Positions 8,229-16,694 are shown, counted from the stretch's first letter. The stretch is DNA of 64,000 bases from Crossiella cryophila (GCF_014204915.1 NZ_JACHMH010000001.1:6163501-6227500); one strand, 5' to 3'. Notes: generated by a model not told the origin, from the sequence alone. A program made the numbers and translations.

Positions 8229-9110
8229 TCAGCCCAGCGTGTCGGCCAGCACCGCGGCGGCCTTGGCGACCAGCGGACTGTCCGGCTTGGCCGCCTGCTC
8301 GGGTTTGGTGGTGTAGACCGCGAGCAGGATCGGCGTGCCCGCCGGGGTCCAGGCGATGCCGACGTCGTTGTTGGTGCCGTAGGAGCCGGTGCCGGTCTTG
8401 TCGGCCAGCTTCCAGTCCTTGGGCAGTCCGGCGCGGAAGCGGTCGCCGCTGGTGGTGTTGGCCAGCATCCAGTCGGTGACCCGCTGCCGGTCGGGTGCGG
8501 TGAGCGCGTCGCCGAGCAGCACGCGGCGGTAGGTGCCCGCGATGGCGCGCGGGCTGGTGGTGTCGGTGATCCGCCAGGGTTCGGCGGTGTTCAGCTCGGT
8601 CTCCCACCGGTCCAGCCGGGTGCGGTGATCACCGATGGAGCGGCAGAACCGGGTGATGCCGGTGGGGCCGCCGATCTCGCGGAGCAGGAAGTTGGCCGCG
8701 GAGTTGTCGCTGTAGCAGATGCTGGCCGCGCTGAGTTCGGCGATGGTCATGCCGTTGGCCAGGTGCTCCGGGGTGCCGGTGATCGGCGAGTAGGTGACCA
8801 GGTCGGCCTGGGTGTAGTGGATCCGCTTGGCCAGCACCTCGCCGTGCTGGTCAAGGTCACGCAGGATCGCGGCCGAGACCAGCGGTTTCCAGCTGGAGCA
8901 GAGCGGGAACAGCTCGTCGGCCCGGTAGGCCACGGTCCGGCCGGTGCCCAGGTTGCGGCCGTAGACACCCAGGCGGGCGCCGTGTGCGCGTTCCAGCTCG
9001 CGCAGCCGTCCGGTCGCGCCAGGGGCCGCGGCCGCGGCGATCCCGCCGGGGATGGCGGCGGCCAGTGCCGCGCCGGTGGCCAGTCCGAGAAACGATCGCC
9101 GGGTCCGCAT
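8229..9110 (-). CDS. bla: class A beta-lactamase, Tat-exported
   Basis: 293 residues. Tat signal MRTRRSFLGLATG followed by an Ala-rich cleavage region. Active-site motifs are in order: CSSWK with Ser72 and Lys75 (Ambler S70xxK73), SDN at 134-136, Glu170 in RWETELN (Ambler E166 region, where WEPELN is usual), and KTG at 238-240. All catalytic residues are present, so hydrolysis of penicillins in the periplasm-like space is expected. The ATG at 9110 is preferred for its GAAGGA site and the Tat motif; upstream starts to 9182 would hide the signal. Such enzymes are common intrinsic resistance factors in soil actinomycetes. Confidence 0.92.
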   Translation of the reverse strand: MRTRRSFLGLATGAALAAAIPGGIAAAAAPGATGRLRELERAHGARLGVYGRNLGTGRTVAYRADELFPLCSSWKPLVSAAILRDLDQHGEVLAKRIHYTQADLVTYSPITGTPEHLANGMTIAELSAASICYSDNSAANFLLREIGGPTGITRFCRSIGDHRTRLDRWETELNTAEPWRITDTTSPRAIAGTYRRVLLGDALTAPDRQRVTDWMLANTTSGDRFRAGLPKDWKLADKTGTGSYGTNNDVGIAWTPAGTPILLAVYTTKPEQAAKPDSPLVAKAAAVLADTLG

Positions 9111-9133
9111 CCGCACGTCCTTCACCTTGTGGA

Positions 9134-9924
9134 TCATTGCCCTCGCCATTGAACACGTCCGCGGCGCAGTGCGGTGATCCACTCCAGCGCGCTGTCCGGA
9201 CCCGGCAACGCGGCGATCCGGCCAGTGCCCGGGTGAACAGGTCGCCGGACTCGCGGTTGAAGATCGTGCCCAGGGTGAAGTAGAAGCCCGGCCGGCCGGG
9301 GATGACCCAGTCCGGGACCTCGGTCCGCGGCCGAGGGAGGAGTGGGCGGAAGGCGCGGGCGGTGGCGGGCAGTGGGTCGGCCGGATCGCGGAAGGACAGC
9401 GGCAGCCCGGTCAGCACCAGGTGGCGCAGCATGTCCAGCCCGGGATCCGGCGGCAGTCCCTGGGCGGCCCGCCACTCGTGCAACGGTCCGCCGACGACCG
9501 CGTCGGTGGCGAAGCCGCCCGCGGGCATGCAGGTCATCGAGGCGCAGGGCAGCCCGAGCCGGTCGGCCGCGATGGCCGCCGCGTAGTCGGTCTCGTCCCG
9601 GACCAGGACATCCGGCTGCCACTGCGCGAGCAGGTCCAGCAGGCCGGGCAGGCGTTCGCCGGTGAGCCGCCGGGCGAAGCCCTCCCGCAGGTCGCGGCGT
9701 TCGCGTTCCGGGTCAAGGGGTGCCAGCGCGGTGATCGCGGCGGCGTTGTCCGGGCTGCCGGAGCCGACCGCGAAGGCGGTGAACCCGGCCGCGGCCACCA
9801 CCGCACGCAGTCCGGGACCACTGGCGAAGGCCACGGTGTGCCCGGCCGCCAGTGCCGCGGCGGCCAGTGGGGTCAGCGGGTCGAAGTGGCCGTTGCCGCC
9901 GGCGAAGGTGAACAGGATGCGCAC
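9134..9924 (-). pseudogene. truncated MGT-type glycosyltransferase
   Basis: The start MRILFTFAGGNGHFDPLTPLA and the later RPGFYFTLGTIFN are clear hallmarks of GT1 family (macrolide/antibiotic) glycosyltransferases. About 240 codons of the acceptor-binding N-domain are intact. Near 9222 the frame shifts by one base (FTRALAG then IAALPG continues in the neighbouring frame) and reaches a stop at 9134. The sugar-nucleotide-binding C-terminal domain, normally about 150 residues with a HGG motif, is absent. Without it the product should be inactive. The remaining unshifted frame runs into the beta-lactamase gene. I regard this as a decayed gene. Confidence 0.75.
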
Positions 9925-9930
9925 GACGGA

Positions 9931-10785
9931 TCAGCCTGCCGCCTCGACCCGGCGGCCGCCACGGTTGGCAGGCCGGCCTGAGCCGAAGACCTCGACCTGG
10001 TCGGCCAGCCAGTCGGCATAGCTTCGTGGTGGGCGGCCGAGCACGCGGGTGACGGTGGTGATCCCGAGGTCGAGCCAGCGGCGGTAGTCCGGGTCGTCCA
10101 GGGTCGCCGCCCACGTCGCCTTGGCGGCCAGCCACTGTTCGATCTCCTGCTCGGCCATCCCCTGCCGCCGGGCGTGCTCGGCGGCCTGCTCCGGGGTCTG
10201 TTCCGCGAAGGGGATGTCCCGGCCGAGTGCCTGTCCGATCAGCCGGAGCTGCTCGCGCAGGCTGATCGGCTCGCCGTGCACCGTCAGCGTCTGACCGGCG
10301 TGCCCGTCCTCGAACAGTGCCGCCACCGCGATCGCGGCCAGGTCGTCCTCGTCGATGAAGGGAACCGCGCTGTCCGGGTACGGCTCGCGGATGACCTCGC
10401 CCGCGCGGATCGCCGCCGCCAGGCTGGCGCGGGAACGCGGATAGCCCGCCCGCAGGGTCTGGTTCATGATCGGCGAGGGTTGCAGGTGGGTCCACCACGC
10501 CCCGCTGCGTTCCACCACCACCTCGATCGCCAGCCAGTACCACGACTCCGGCTCGAACTCGATCTCCATGTCGGGCCCGTGCGAGGACAGCACCGCGATC
10601 CGCGCCACCCCGCCCGCCCTGGCCAGCGTGACCGCCTCCCGGACCGTTGCCGGGAGTGCCCCGGCCAGGAACAGCCGCTCGATCCCGGCGAAGGCGGCCG
10701 GAGTTTCCCCTGGCCGTGCGACATCGCCCACCACGATCTCCGTGCCCGGCGGCCAGCCCGCTGTCTCCGACGGCGGCGCCAGCAC
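9931..10785 (-). CDS. NmrA-like NAD(P)-binding protein with uncertain 5' end
   Basis: 284 residues from the GTG at 10785. TEIVVGDVARPG, RIAVLSSHG and VPFIDEDDLAAIAVAAL match NmrA/SDR-like atypical reductases, cytosolic redox sensors or reductases. This start removes the first Rossmann strand. In frame upstream, GRRLAARLLAEGRPARVL resembles the helix that normally follows the glycine motif, so the protein may begin nearer 10872, where only CTG is available, overlapping the MarR stop. The usual GxxGxxG is not visible there. Either a non-standard start is used or the 5' end is damaged. Same strand as, and directly after, the MarR gene. Confidence 0.65.
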   Translation of the reverse strand: MLAPPSETAGWPPGTEIVVGDVARPGETPAAFAGIERLFLAGALPATVREAVTLARAGGVARIAVLSSHGPDMEIEFEPESWYWLAIEVVVERSGAWWTHLQPSPIMNQTLRAGYPRSRASLAAAIRAGEVIREPYPDSAVPFIDEDDLAAIAVAALFEDGHAGQTLTVHGEPISLREQLRLIGQALGRDIPFAEQTPEQAAEHARRQGMAEQEIEQWLAAKATWAATLDDPDYRRWLDLGITTVTRVLGRPPRSYADWLADQVEVFGSGRPANRGGRRVEAAG

Positions 10786-10868
10786 CCGCGCCGGTCGCCC
10801 CTCGGCGAGCAGGCGGGCGGCGAGCCGGCGTCCGAACGTCGGTTCGCCGTCCTTCCTGTTCGAGGCTG

Positions 10869-11366
10869 TCAGAACACACTGTCCCCCAAGGAGATCAGCA
10901 GGGTGCGCAGGATGGCGGCGAGATCGGTGCGCTGCGCCGGGGTGAGCGCGGCGAGCAGGTATTCCTCGGTGGCGAGGTGATCGGGCAGGGCCTGGTCGAT
11001 CAGCGCCTTGCCCTCAGGGGTGAGCTGGACGTGCACCACCCGGCCGTCGGTGGGGCTGGGTTCGCGGGTGATCAGGCCGCGGGACTGCAGGCGGTCCAGG
11101 CGCTGGGTGATGGCGCCGGAGGTGACCATCGAGGAGCGCATCAGCTCGGCCGGGGTGAGCCGGTGCGGCGGGTTGTTGCGGCGCAGGGTGGCCAGCACGT
11201 CGAAGGAGGGGCGGTCCAGGCCGTGCGCGGCGAAGGTCTTGTCCATCGAGGCGCCGGTGAGCCGGTTCGCCCTGGCCAGTCTGCCGAGCACGGCCATGGG
11301 TGAGACATCGAGGTCAGGACGCTGGGCGGCCCACTGGGCGAGCACGCGGTCGACGTGATCTGTCAC
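10869..11366 (-). CDS. MarR-family repressor
   Basis: 165 residues. The winged helix covers LTPAELMRSSMVTSGAITQRL and the wing DGRVVHVQLTPEG, standard MarR features; dimerisation helices flank it. Starts at GTG 11366 with a TAGGAT box 6 bases upstream, so the message is probably leaderless. It is divergent from an EamA transporter, and palindromes in the 42-bp gap overlap both starts. MarR proteins release DNA on binding phenolic or drug-like ligands, so it probably represses itself, the transporter and the following NmrA-like gene. Confidence 0.88.
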   Translation of the reverse strand: MTDHVDRVLAQWAAQRPDLDVSPMAVLGRLARANRLTGASMDKTFAAHGLDRPSFDVLATLRRNNPPHRLTPAELMRSSMVTSGAITQRLDRLQSRGLITREPSPTDGRVVHVQLTPEGKALIDQALPDHLATEEYLLAALTPAQRTDLAAILRTLLISLGDSVF

Positions 11367-11372
11367 ATCTCC

Positions 11373-11416
11373 ATCCTAGATGTCTTAGCGATGAGATACA
11401 TTGTCTTAGTGCTAAG
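11373..11416. promoter_or_regulatory. MarR operator and face-to-face promoters
   Basis: Contains the perfect dyad CTTAG-TG-CTAAG (11405-11416) and an imperfect one ATGTCTTAGCGATGAGATACAT (11380-11401). A -10 for marR (TAGGAT, minus strand, 11373-11378) and one for the transporter (TACATT, 11397-11402) lie between or within them. Binding would block both promoters. Confidence 0.6.
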
Positions 11417-12278
11417 CAATCGCCTGGGGGTCGTGCTGGCCACCGCACTCGCCCCCGCAGTCTGGGGATCCACCTACCTCGTCACCACCGAACTACTGCC
11501 ACCCGACCGACCACTGCTGGCCTCGGTGCTCCGCGCCCTGCCAGCGGGTTTGCTGCTCATCCTGATCACCCGGCGATTACCGCGCGGCCAGTGGTGGTGG
11601 CGGGCGGCGATCCTGGGCGCGCTCAACATCGGCGTGTTCAACGCGATGCTGTTCATCGCCGCCTACCGGCTGCCCGGGGGTGTCGCGGCCACCCTGGGCG
11701 CGATCCAGCCGCTGCTGGTGGCCGGTTTCGCCGCCGGACTGCTCGGCCAGAAGCTCACCACCCGGACCCTGGTCGCCGGGCTGGCCGGGTTCGCCGGGGT
11801 CAGCCTGCTGGTACTGCGCGCCGACGCCCACCTGGACGGGGTCGGCATCGCGGCCGCACTCGGCGGCGCGGTGGTGATGGCCCTGGGCGTGGTGCTGAGC
11901 AAGCGCTGGCGGGCCGACGCCCCGATGCTCGCGGTCACCGGCTGGCAACTGGCCTTCGGCGGACTGCTGCTGGTCCCGGTCACCCTGTTCGTGGAGGGCC
12001 CACCGCCCGCGGTGCTGACCGGGCCCAACCTGCTCGGCTACGCCTACCTGGCCATCATCGGCTCGGCCATCGCCTACGCGCTGTGGTTCCGCGGCATCCA
12101 CGCCCTCTCCCCCACCGAGGTCACCTTCCTCGGCCTGCTCAGCCCACTGGTGGCCACCCTGCTCGGCTGGCTCGTGCTCGGCCAGCAACTCACCCCGGTC
12201 CAGGGCCTCGGCGGCCTGGTCGTACTGGCCGCGGTGGTCACCGCCCAACTCCCCTCCCGCACTCTCGTCAGGAGCTGA
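11409..12278 (+). CDS. EamA/DMT-superfamily transporter
   Basis: 289 residues with ten hydrophobic segments in two EamA repeats. The first repeat opens LATALAPAVWGSTYLVTTELLPP and the second includes LLGYAYLAIIGSAIAYALWF, the drug/metabolite transporter pattern for small-molecule efflux. I choose GTG 11409 because TACATT sits exactly 6 bases upstream and the MarR palindrome then overlaps the start; ATG 11391 would lie inside the operator. Expression is probably induced when the divergent MarR protein binds its ligand. Substrate unknown. Confidence 0.85.
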   Translation: MLSNRLGVVLATALAPAVWGSTYLVTTELLPPDRPLLASVLRALPAGLLLILITRRLPRGQWWWRAAILGALNIGVFNAMLFIAAYRLPGGVAATLGAIQPLLVAGFAAGLLGQKLTTRTLVAGLAGFAGVSLLVLRADAHLDGVGIAAALGGAVVMALGVVLSKRWRADAPMLAVTGWQLAFGGLLLVPVTLFVEGPPPAVLTGPNLLGYAYLAIIGSAIAYALWFRGIHALSPTEVTFLGLLSPLVATLLGWLVLGQQLTPVQGLGGLVVLAAVVTAQLPSRTLVRS

Positions 12279-12284
12279 TCTCCC

Positions 12285-12914
12285 TTGCGTATCACCGTGT
12301 TCGGCGCCACCGGAGCCACCGGCAGCCGCGTTGTCGCCGAGGCCGTCACCCGCGGCCACCAGGTCACCGCGGTGGCCCGCTCGGCCGCCCGCTTCCCGGA
12401 CCTGCACCCCGGCGCCACCCACCGCGCCGCCGACGCCACCGACCCGGCCGCGATCGCCGCCCTGGCCGCCGAGACGGACCTGGTGATCACCGCGACCCGC
12501 CCGCGACCAGGCAGGGAACCCGAACTGGTCCAGGTCACCGAAGCCCTGTTCACCGGCCTGCGCGAGCGCGGTGTCCGGCTGCTGCTGGTCGGCGGCTCGG
12601 CCAGCCTGCGGGTGGCCACCGGCGAACTGCTGGTCGACACCGCCGAGTTCCCCACCCACCTGCGGCCGATCGCGTTGGCCTGCAAGGACCAGCACGCCGT
12701 GGCCGAGGCGAGCACCGGGGTGGACTGGACCTACCTGAGCCCGCCGATGCTGCTGGAGCCCGGGGTGCGCACCGGCCGCTACCGGGTCGGCAAGGACGAC
12801 CTGCTGATCAACGAGCAGGGCGAGTCCGCGATCTCCATGGAGGACTTCGCGGTGGCACTGCTGGACGAGGCCGAGCAGCCGCGGCACCGGGGCCGGTTCA
12901 CCGTGGCCTACTGA
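12285..12914 (+). CDS. NAD(P)H-binding reductase/epimerase-like protein
   Basis: 209 residues. The N-terminal MRITVFGATGATGSRVV holds the GxxGxxG dinucleotide motif of atypical SDRs, and LLLVGGSASL and WTYLSPPMLLEPG fit the YwnB/anaerobilin-reductase-like branch. TTG start at 12285 with AGGAG 9 bases upstream and a 6-base gap from the EamA gene, so the two are co-transcribed and probably under the same MarR control. Cytosolic oxidoreductase; substrate unknown. Confidence 0.82.
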   Translation: MRITVFGATGATGSRVVAEAVTRGHQVTAVARSAARFPDLHPGATHRAADATDPAAIAALAAETDLVITATRPRPGREPELVQVTEALFTGLRERGVRLLLVGGSASLRVATGELLVDTAEFPTHLRPIALACKDQHAVAEASTGVDWTYLSPPMLLEPGVRTGRYRVGKDDLLINEQGESAISMEDFAVALLDEAEQPRHRGRFTVAY

Positions 12915-12924
12915 CCGGCCGCGC

Positions 12925-12955
12925 TTGACCTTGACCTTGGGTCAAGCCCAATCCT
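12925..12955 (+). promoter_or_regulatory. MerR-type promoter with 19-bp spacer
   Basis: TTGACC (12925-12930), a 19-bp spacer, then AATCCT (12950-12955), 7 bases before the next ATG. The spacer contains the dyad CTTGACC-TTG-GGTCAAG (12930-12946). An over-long spacer with a central dyad is the hallmark of promoters untwisted by MerR-family activators. No MerR gene is adjacent. Confidence 0.6.
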
Positions 12956-12962
12956 GAAGCGC

Positions 12963-14150
12963 ATGACACACAACATCAACTCCCGGATCTCCCGGCGGGT
13001 GGGGGCCACCGCGCTGGCCGTCACCCTGCTGGCCGGAGCGGCCGTCGGCAGTGCGTTGCCGGCGGCCGCGGGCCAGCCGCACCGCCCCGAGCTGCAGCAG
13101 GCCATCGAATCCCTGGTGGACGCCGGTTTCGGCGGGGTGCAGCTGCGGGTGCACGACCAGCGCGGCGACTGGGTCGGCAGCGCCGGACTGCGCAAGCTCG
13201 GCGAGCCAGGGAAGCCGCCGACCAACGGGCGGTTCCGGATCGGCAGCAACACCAAGGTCTTCACCGCCACCCTGGTGCTGCAACTGGTGGCCGAGGGCAA
13301 GGTCGGCCTGGACTCCCCGGCCGCGGACTACCTGCCGCAGTTCGCCCTGGACCGGCGGATCACCGTGCGGATGCTGCTGGCGCACACCAGCGGACTGTTC
13401 AACCACACCGGCGAGTACTACCCCGACGGCACGGTCGTACCGGGAATCCCCTGGCAGGGCAAGGAATGGGTGGACCTGCGCTTCCACACCTACCAGCCCG
13501 CCGAGCTGCTCCGCTACGCACTGGCCAAGCCGCCGCGGTTCGCCCCCGGCACGGACTGGAACTACGCCAACACCAACTACGTGGCCGCCCGGCTGCTGGT
13601 CGAACAGGTCACCGGCCGCCCATTCGCCGAGGAACTCCAGCGACGCATCCTGCGCCCGCTCGGCCTGCGCGACACCGTGTCCCCGGGCGCCGCACCGGAG
13701 ATCACCGGACCGCACGCGCACAGCTACTACCGCTACCAGGACGCCGGGCAGTGGCAGCTGATCGACGTCACCCGGCAGAACCCGTCCTGGATCTCCAGCG
13801 CCGGTGACATGATCTCCACCACCAGGGACCTGCGCACCTTCTTCGCCGGACTGCTGGGCGGCAGGCTGCTCCCGGCCCCGCTGCTGACCCAGATGCGCAC
13901 CCCGCACCCCAAGAGCGGCTTCGGCCTCGGCCTGCGGGTGCTGGAAGCGGGCCCGAGCTGCGGCGGCACCCTGCTGTACCACAACGGTGGTGTCATCGGC
14001 TCCGGCACGCTGCTCTACAGCACGCCCGACGGCAGCCGGACCATGGAGGCATCGCTGACGGCAGGGGACTCCGCGGCCGACCCGTCGGCGGTCTTCCAGC
14101 AGGCGCAGGAGAAGCTGGTCAACCTGGTCTTCTGCGGCAAGCTCAGCTGA
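12963..14150 (+). CDS. secreted serine hydrolase, beta-lactamase/D-alanyl carboxypeptidase family
   Basis: 395 residues. A signal peptide (RRVGATALAVTLLAG ending LPAAAG) exports it. Catalytic motifs of the class C/peptidase S12 fold are Ser95-x-x-Lys98 in GSNTK, Tyr201-Ala-Asn in NYANTNY, and YHNGG near 333-337 replacing KTG. The family includes D-amino-acid peptidases, esterases and beta-lactamases; HNG in place of KTG favours a peptidase or esterase over a true lactamase. Controlled by a probable MerR-type promoter immediately upstream and likely leaderless. Confidence 0.87.
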   Translation: MTHNINSRISRRVGATALAVTLLAGAAVGSALPAAAGQPHRPELQQAIESLVDAGFGGVQLRVHDQRGDWVGSAGLRKLGEPGKPPTNGRFRIGSNTKVFTATLVLQLVAEGKVGLDSPAADYLPQFALDRRITVRMLLAHTSGLFNHTGEYYPDGTVVPGIPWQGKEWVDLRFHTYQPAELLRYALAKPPRFAPGTDWNYANTNYVAARLLVEQVTGRPFAEELQRRILRPLGLRDTVSPGAAPEITGPHAHSYYRYQDAGQWQLIDVTRQNPSWISSAGDMISTTRDLRTFFAGLLGGRLLPAPLLTQMRTPHPKSGFGLGLRVLEAGPSCGGTLLYHNGGVIGSGTLLYSTPDGSRTMEASLTAGDSAADPSAVFQQAQEKLVNLVFCGKLS

Positions 14151-14751
14151 TCCGCAGGTGTGCCAGGTAGGCGGCCGGTCCACCGCGGGCGTGGCACTGC
14201 GCCCCGGGCCGGACGTGTTCGATCCCGGCCCGGGTGAGCCGCAGGGTGGTGGTGGCGCGTCTGCCCCAGCTGGGGTGGCCGTCTCCGGCGTCCAGGACGT
14301 GTACTTCCGGCGGGAACTCCGCTCGCGCACTCGCCGGGTCGGCCACCGGTGCGTGGCCGGTGCGGTTGGCGCTGCTCACCCGCAGTGGCTGGGTGAGCAG
14401 CGGCCGCAGCGGTGCCCAGCAGGAGCCGAAGACCAGCACGAACCCCTCCCGCGCCGCGTCCAGGACCCAGCGCGGCGCGGCCGGGGTGATCGGGAGCAGC
14501 GCCGTCACCCGCTCCTCGACCAGGAGGTGCCTGGCCAGGGCGAGGCCGCGGGAGTCGAGGTCGAGGGCCGCGGCCAGTTCCGCCCACGGCCCGTCCCCGA
14601 CCAGCCACAACGCCACCGCCTGGCCGGCGGGGCGGCCCTTGGCGGCGTTGACCGCCTCGGCGGTGGTGGCGGCCACCACCGAGGTCAGCGGGTACGGGTT
14701 GGGCAGGACCACCGCCGCACCCCTGGCCAGCGCCGCCACCACCCCGGTCAC
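14143..14751 (-). CDS. Sua5/YciO/YrdC-family protein (divergent)
   Basis: 202 residues, GTG start. VVLPNPYPLTSVVAAT, NAAKGRPAGQAVALW, and SSANRTGHAP correspond to the P-T-T, K-x-R and S-x-N motifs that bind threonine, ATP and bicarbonate in YrdC-domain enzymes making threonylcarbamoyl-AMP. Key positions are altered (NPYPLTS where PTET.YGL is usual), so this is unlikely to be the essential tRNA t6A enzyme and may be a secondary paralogue. Its 3' end overlaps the end of the serine hydrolase by 8 bases, and its start lies 15 bases after the preceding gene. Confidence 0.68.
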   Translation of the reverse strand: MTGVVAALARGAAVVLPNPYPLTSVVAATTAEAVNAAKGRPAGQAVALWLVGDGPWAELAAALDLDSRGLALARHLLVEERVTALLPITPAAPRWVLDAAREGFVLVFGSCWAPLRPLLTQPLRVSSANRTGHAPVADPASARAEFPPEVHVLDAGDGHPSWGRRATTTLRLTRAGIEHVRPGAQCHARGGPAAYLAHLRIS

Positions 14752-14766
14752 CTCAGTGACGACGGA

Positions 14767-15684
14767 TCACCGCTGGAAGGTCCAGAAAGCGCGGGCGCCG
14801 GGGCCGACGGTGAGGGTCGAGTTGCCGAGCCGGTGCTCCTGCCGCGTGCCCAGGGGCCGGTTCAGGGTGAAGTCGATGCTGCGCAGGCCGATCTCGGCCG
14901 GCGGCACGGCGTCCAGGCGCATCGTGGTGCCACCGCGGGTCACCAGCACCCCGCTGGGAGTCGGCACGACCACGAAGCCGCCGTTCTTGAGCAGCGGCAG
15001 CGTGACGTTGAGGTCCCGCGCGGTGATGGCGAGGTGGATGGCGGAGACGTCTCGCATCAGGAAGTCGCGGTACTTCTCCGAGAGGTAGCGGTCCCGGCTG
15101 ACGTCACCGGGGTAGGCGGGCGGTCCGATCTTGGCGCGCGGATCGCTGAGGAACTCCTCCCGGTACTCCATGCCCCAGGCGTTCAAGGACTCGTACTTCT
15201 CGGCGCTGGTGAAGATGGCGTCGAACCACGGCACCGGCTTGCCGTCGCCCCAGTCAATGGTCTGCAGGAAGTCCACCGGCTTGCCGCCCTGGTCGATCAG
15301 GCGCTGGCGGACCGTCTTGAGGTCGCCCGCGTGCTCGGGGGAGACACCGAAACCGGTGGCGCCGAGCTTGCCGTCCTCGCCCGGCAGGTCACCCACGCCG
15401 AACAGTTCGACGTAGGTCTCCCGGCCCATCAGGTAGCGCCCGGTCCACTTCTGCCCACCGGCGCCGGTGGTGGTGCGCACACTGAAGTTGGCGAACTCCT
15501 TCATGTACGCGGAGTGCTCGATCGCGTCAGCGGTCTCCCGGTCGAGCACCCCGTAACCGTGGTTGAAGAACAAAAGCTGCCGTCCGGGGGTCTCCGCCGA
15601 GGCCGTCCCGGTGACACCGGTGAGGGCGAGCGGGACGGCCAGCGCGGCGGCCGTGAGCGCGCGTAATACCCGTCGAAGCATCAT
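14767..15684 (-). CDS. secreted DUF5829-like protein
   Basis: 305 residues. The N-terminus MMLRRVLRALTAAALAVPLALTG...ASA is a Sec signal peptide. The mature part contains LLFFNHGYGVLDRETADAI and WTGRYLMGRETYVELFG, which I associate with the DUF5829 family of actinobacterial exported proteins that have a VOC/glyoxalase-like repeat pattern. No catalytic residues can be pointed to. A TAGCAT box 6 bases before the ATG predicts a leaderless transcript. The YrdC-like gene follows in the same direction. Confidence 0.65.
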   Translation of the reverse strand: MMLRRVLRALTAAALAVPLALTGVTGTASAETPGRQLLFFNHGYGVLDRETADAIEHSAYMKEFANFSVRTTTGAGGQKWTGRYLMGRETYVELFGVGDLPGEDGKLGATGFGVSPEHAGDLKTVRQRLIDQGGKPVDFLQTIDWGDGKPVPWFDAIFTSAEKYESLNAWGMEYREEFLSDPRAKIGPPAYPGDVSRDRYLSEKYRDFLMRDVSAIHLAITARDLNVTLPLLKNGGFVVVPTPSGVLVTRGGTTMRLDAVPPAEIGLRSIDFTLNRPLGTRQEHRLGNSTLTVGPGARAFWTFQR

Positions 15685-15742
15685 GGCCGGATGCTAGGTC
15701 GCGTTGACCTGCGCCGTTGGCGGTTCGGGTAAACCCGGACCC

Positions 15743-16558
15743 CTACTTCGCGCCGAGCCCGAAGTCCTTGCGCTTGATCTTGGCCCGGCGACCGTCCGGG
15801 TGGTGGAAAACGATGCCCTCGGCGAGCTGTCCCGGGGCGAACCTGCTGTCCAGCGTCGCCAGGAACTCCCGGAGCTGCTCGAAGTCACGCGGCACCTCCG
15901 AGATCGTCGGCGCCTGGAGGTTGAACGGCACGCACAGGTGCTCCGCCAGGGCGAGGGGATTGCCCTGGACCCGGGGGCCGAGTGCCTCGCACGGGTGCTC
16001 GCCGTCGGGCCAGCCGGAGACGTCGGTGTTGTCGGCCGCGGTGTGGATCCACTTGTCCTCGGCCGAGTCCTCGCTGGTGTCGACGTACCAGCCGTCGACG
16101 ATGCCGAGTTTCCTTTGCTCCTTGCTCGGGTTGCGCCGCTTCTCCACCCGGACCAGCCTGCCTGCCCGCACGGTGAGCCGGACGTTGGTGCCGTCGAGCT
16201 TCTCGGTGCCGACGCCCGCGCCGTCGAAGACCCACGCGCACTCCGCCCGCGGCCGGTCCACCACCCGGAATCGTTCGTCCCGCTCGAAGAGCGTGGGGAT
16301 CTTCTCCATGACCTGCTTTCCCTTCGAGACTTGCCCGATCAGTTCCTCATAGGTGATGACCCCGCCGACCAGCCCGGCGGCCAGCGCCCGCACCAGGTCC
16401 GCCACCGAGGTGTCCGCCTCGACGGCGACGTGCTTGAGCGCCTTCTTCTCCGCCGGGGAGATCCAGGCGACCAGCCGCGACCAGCCTTCGGGTGGCGTCC
16501 ACCGGGCCAGCGCGGCCGGATCTTTGCGGGGTCGTCCCCTTCCCCTGGCCTCATCCAT
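15743..16558 (-). CDS. RNA ligase (DUF5565-like) with an added N-terminal RHH-like segment
   Basis: 271 residues. The ligase domain starts near residue 84 (MEKIPTLFERD), with the nucleotidyl-accepting Lys120 in EKLDGTN (motif I), EGIVFHH near 248-254 (motif IV) and KIKRKDFG near 261-268 (motif V). This is the ATP-dependent RNA/DNA ligase superfamily. The first 83 residues (RGRPRKDP; ISPAEKKALKHVAVEADTS) resemble ribbon-helix-helix DNA-binding regions and are not usual for this family. Met84 (16309) has its own AAGGGAAA site, so a short ligase-only product is possible. Divergent from a NACHT gene. RNA repair or defence is an inference. Confidence 0.75.
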   Translation of the reverse strand: MDEARGRGRPRKDPAALARWTPPEGWSRLVAWISPAEKKALKHVAVEADTSVADLVRALAAGLVGGVITYEELIGQVSKGKQVMEKIPTLFERDERFRVVDRPRAECAWVFDGAGVGTEKLDGTNVRLTVRAGRLVRVEKRRNPSKEQRKLGIVDGWYVDTSEDSAEDKWIHTAADNTDVSGWPDGEHPCEALGPRVQGNPLALAEHLCVPFNLQAPTISEVPRDFEQLREFLATLDSRFAPGQLAEGIVFHHPDGRRAKIKRKDFGLGAK

Positions 16559-16564
16559 GGGGAA

Positions 16565-16594
16565 ACCGTAGTTCGGTCTTTGCTGCTGTGTCAA
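16565..16594 (-). promoter_or_regulatory. consensus-like leaderless promoter of the RNA ligase gene
   Basis: On the minus strand TTGACA (16589-16594), 18-bp spacer, TACGGT (16565-16570), then 6 bases to the ATG at 16558. It is the clearest sigma-70-type promoter in the window and lies in the AT-richer gap shared with the divergent NACHT gene. Confidence 0.65.
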
Positions 16595-16694
16595 TTGGCA
16601 TAACAGTAAATGGCGAGTCGCCTGAACGGCCCAAGCTGCCTCAGTGCTGCGGGCGGGAGGATGGAGCCGAGCGAGCCTGAGGGGGAATCGCTTG

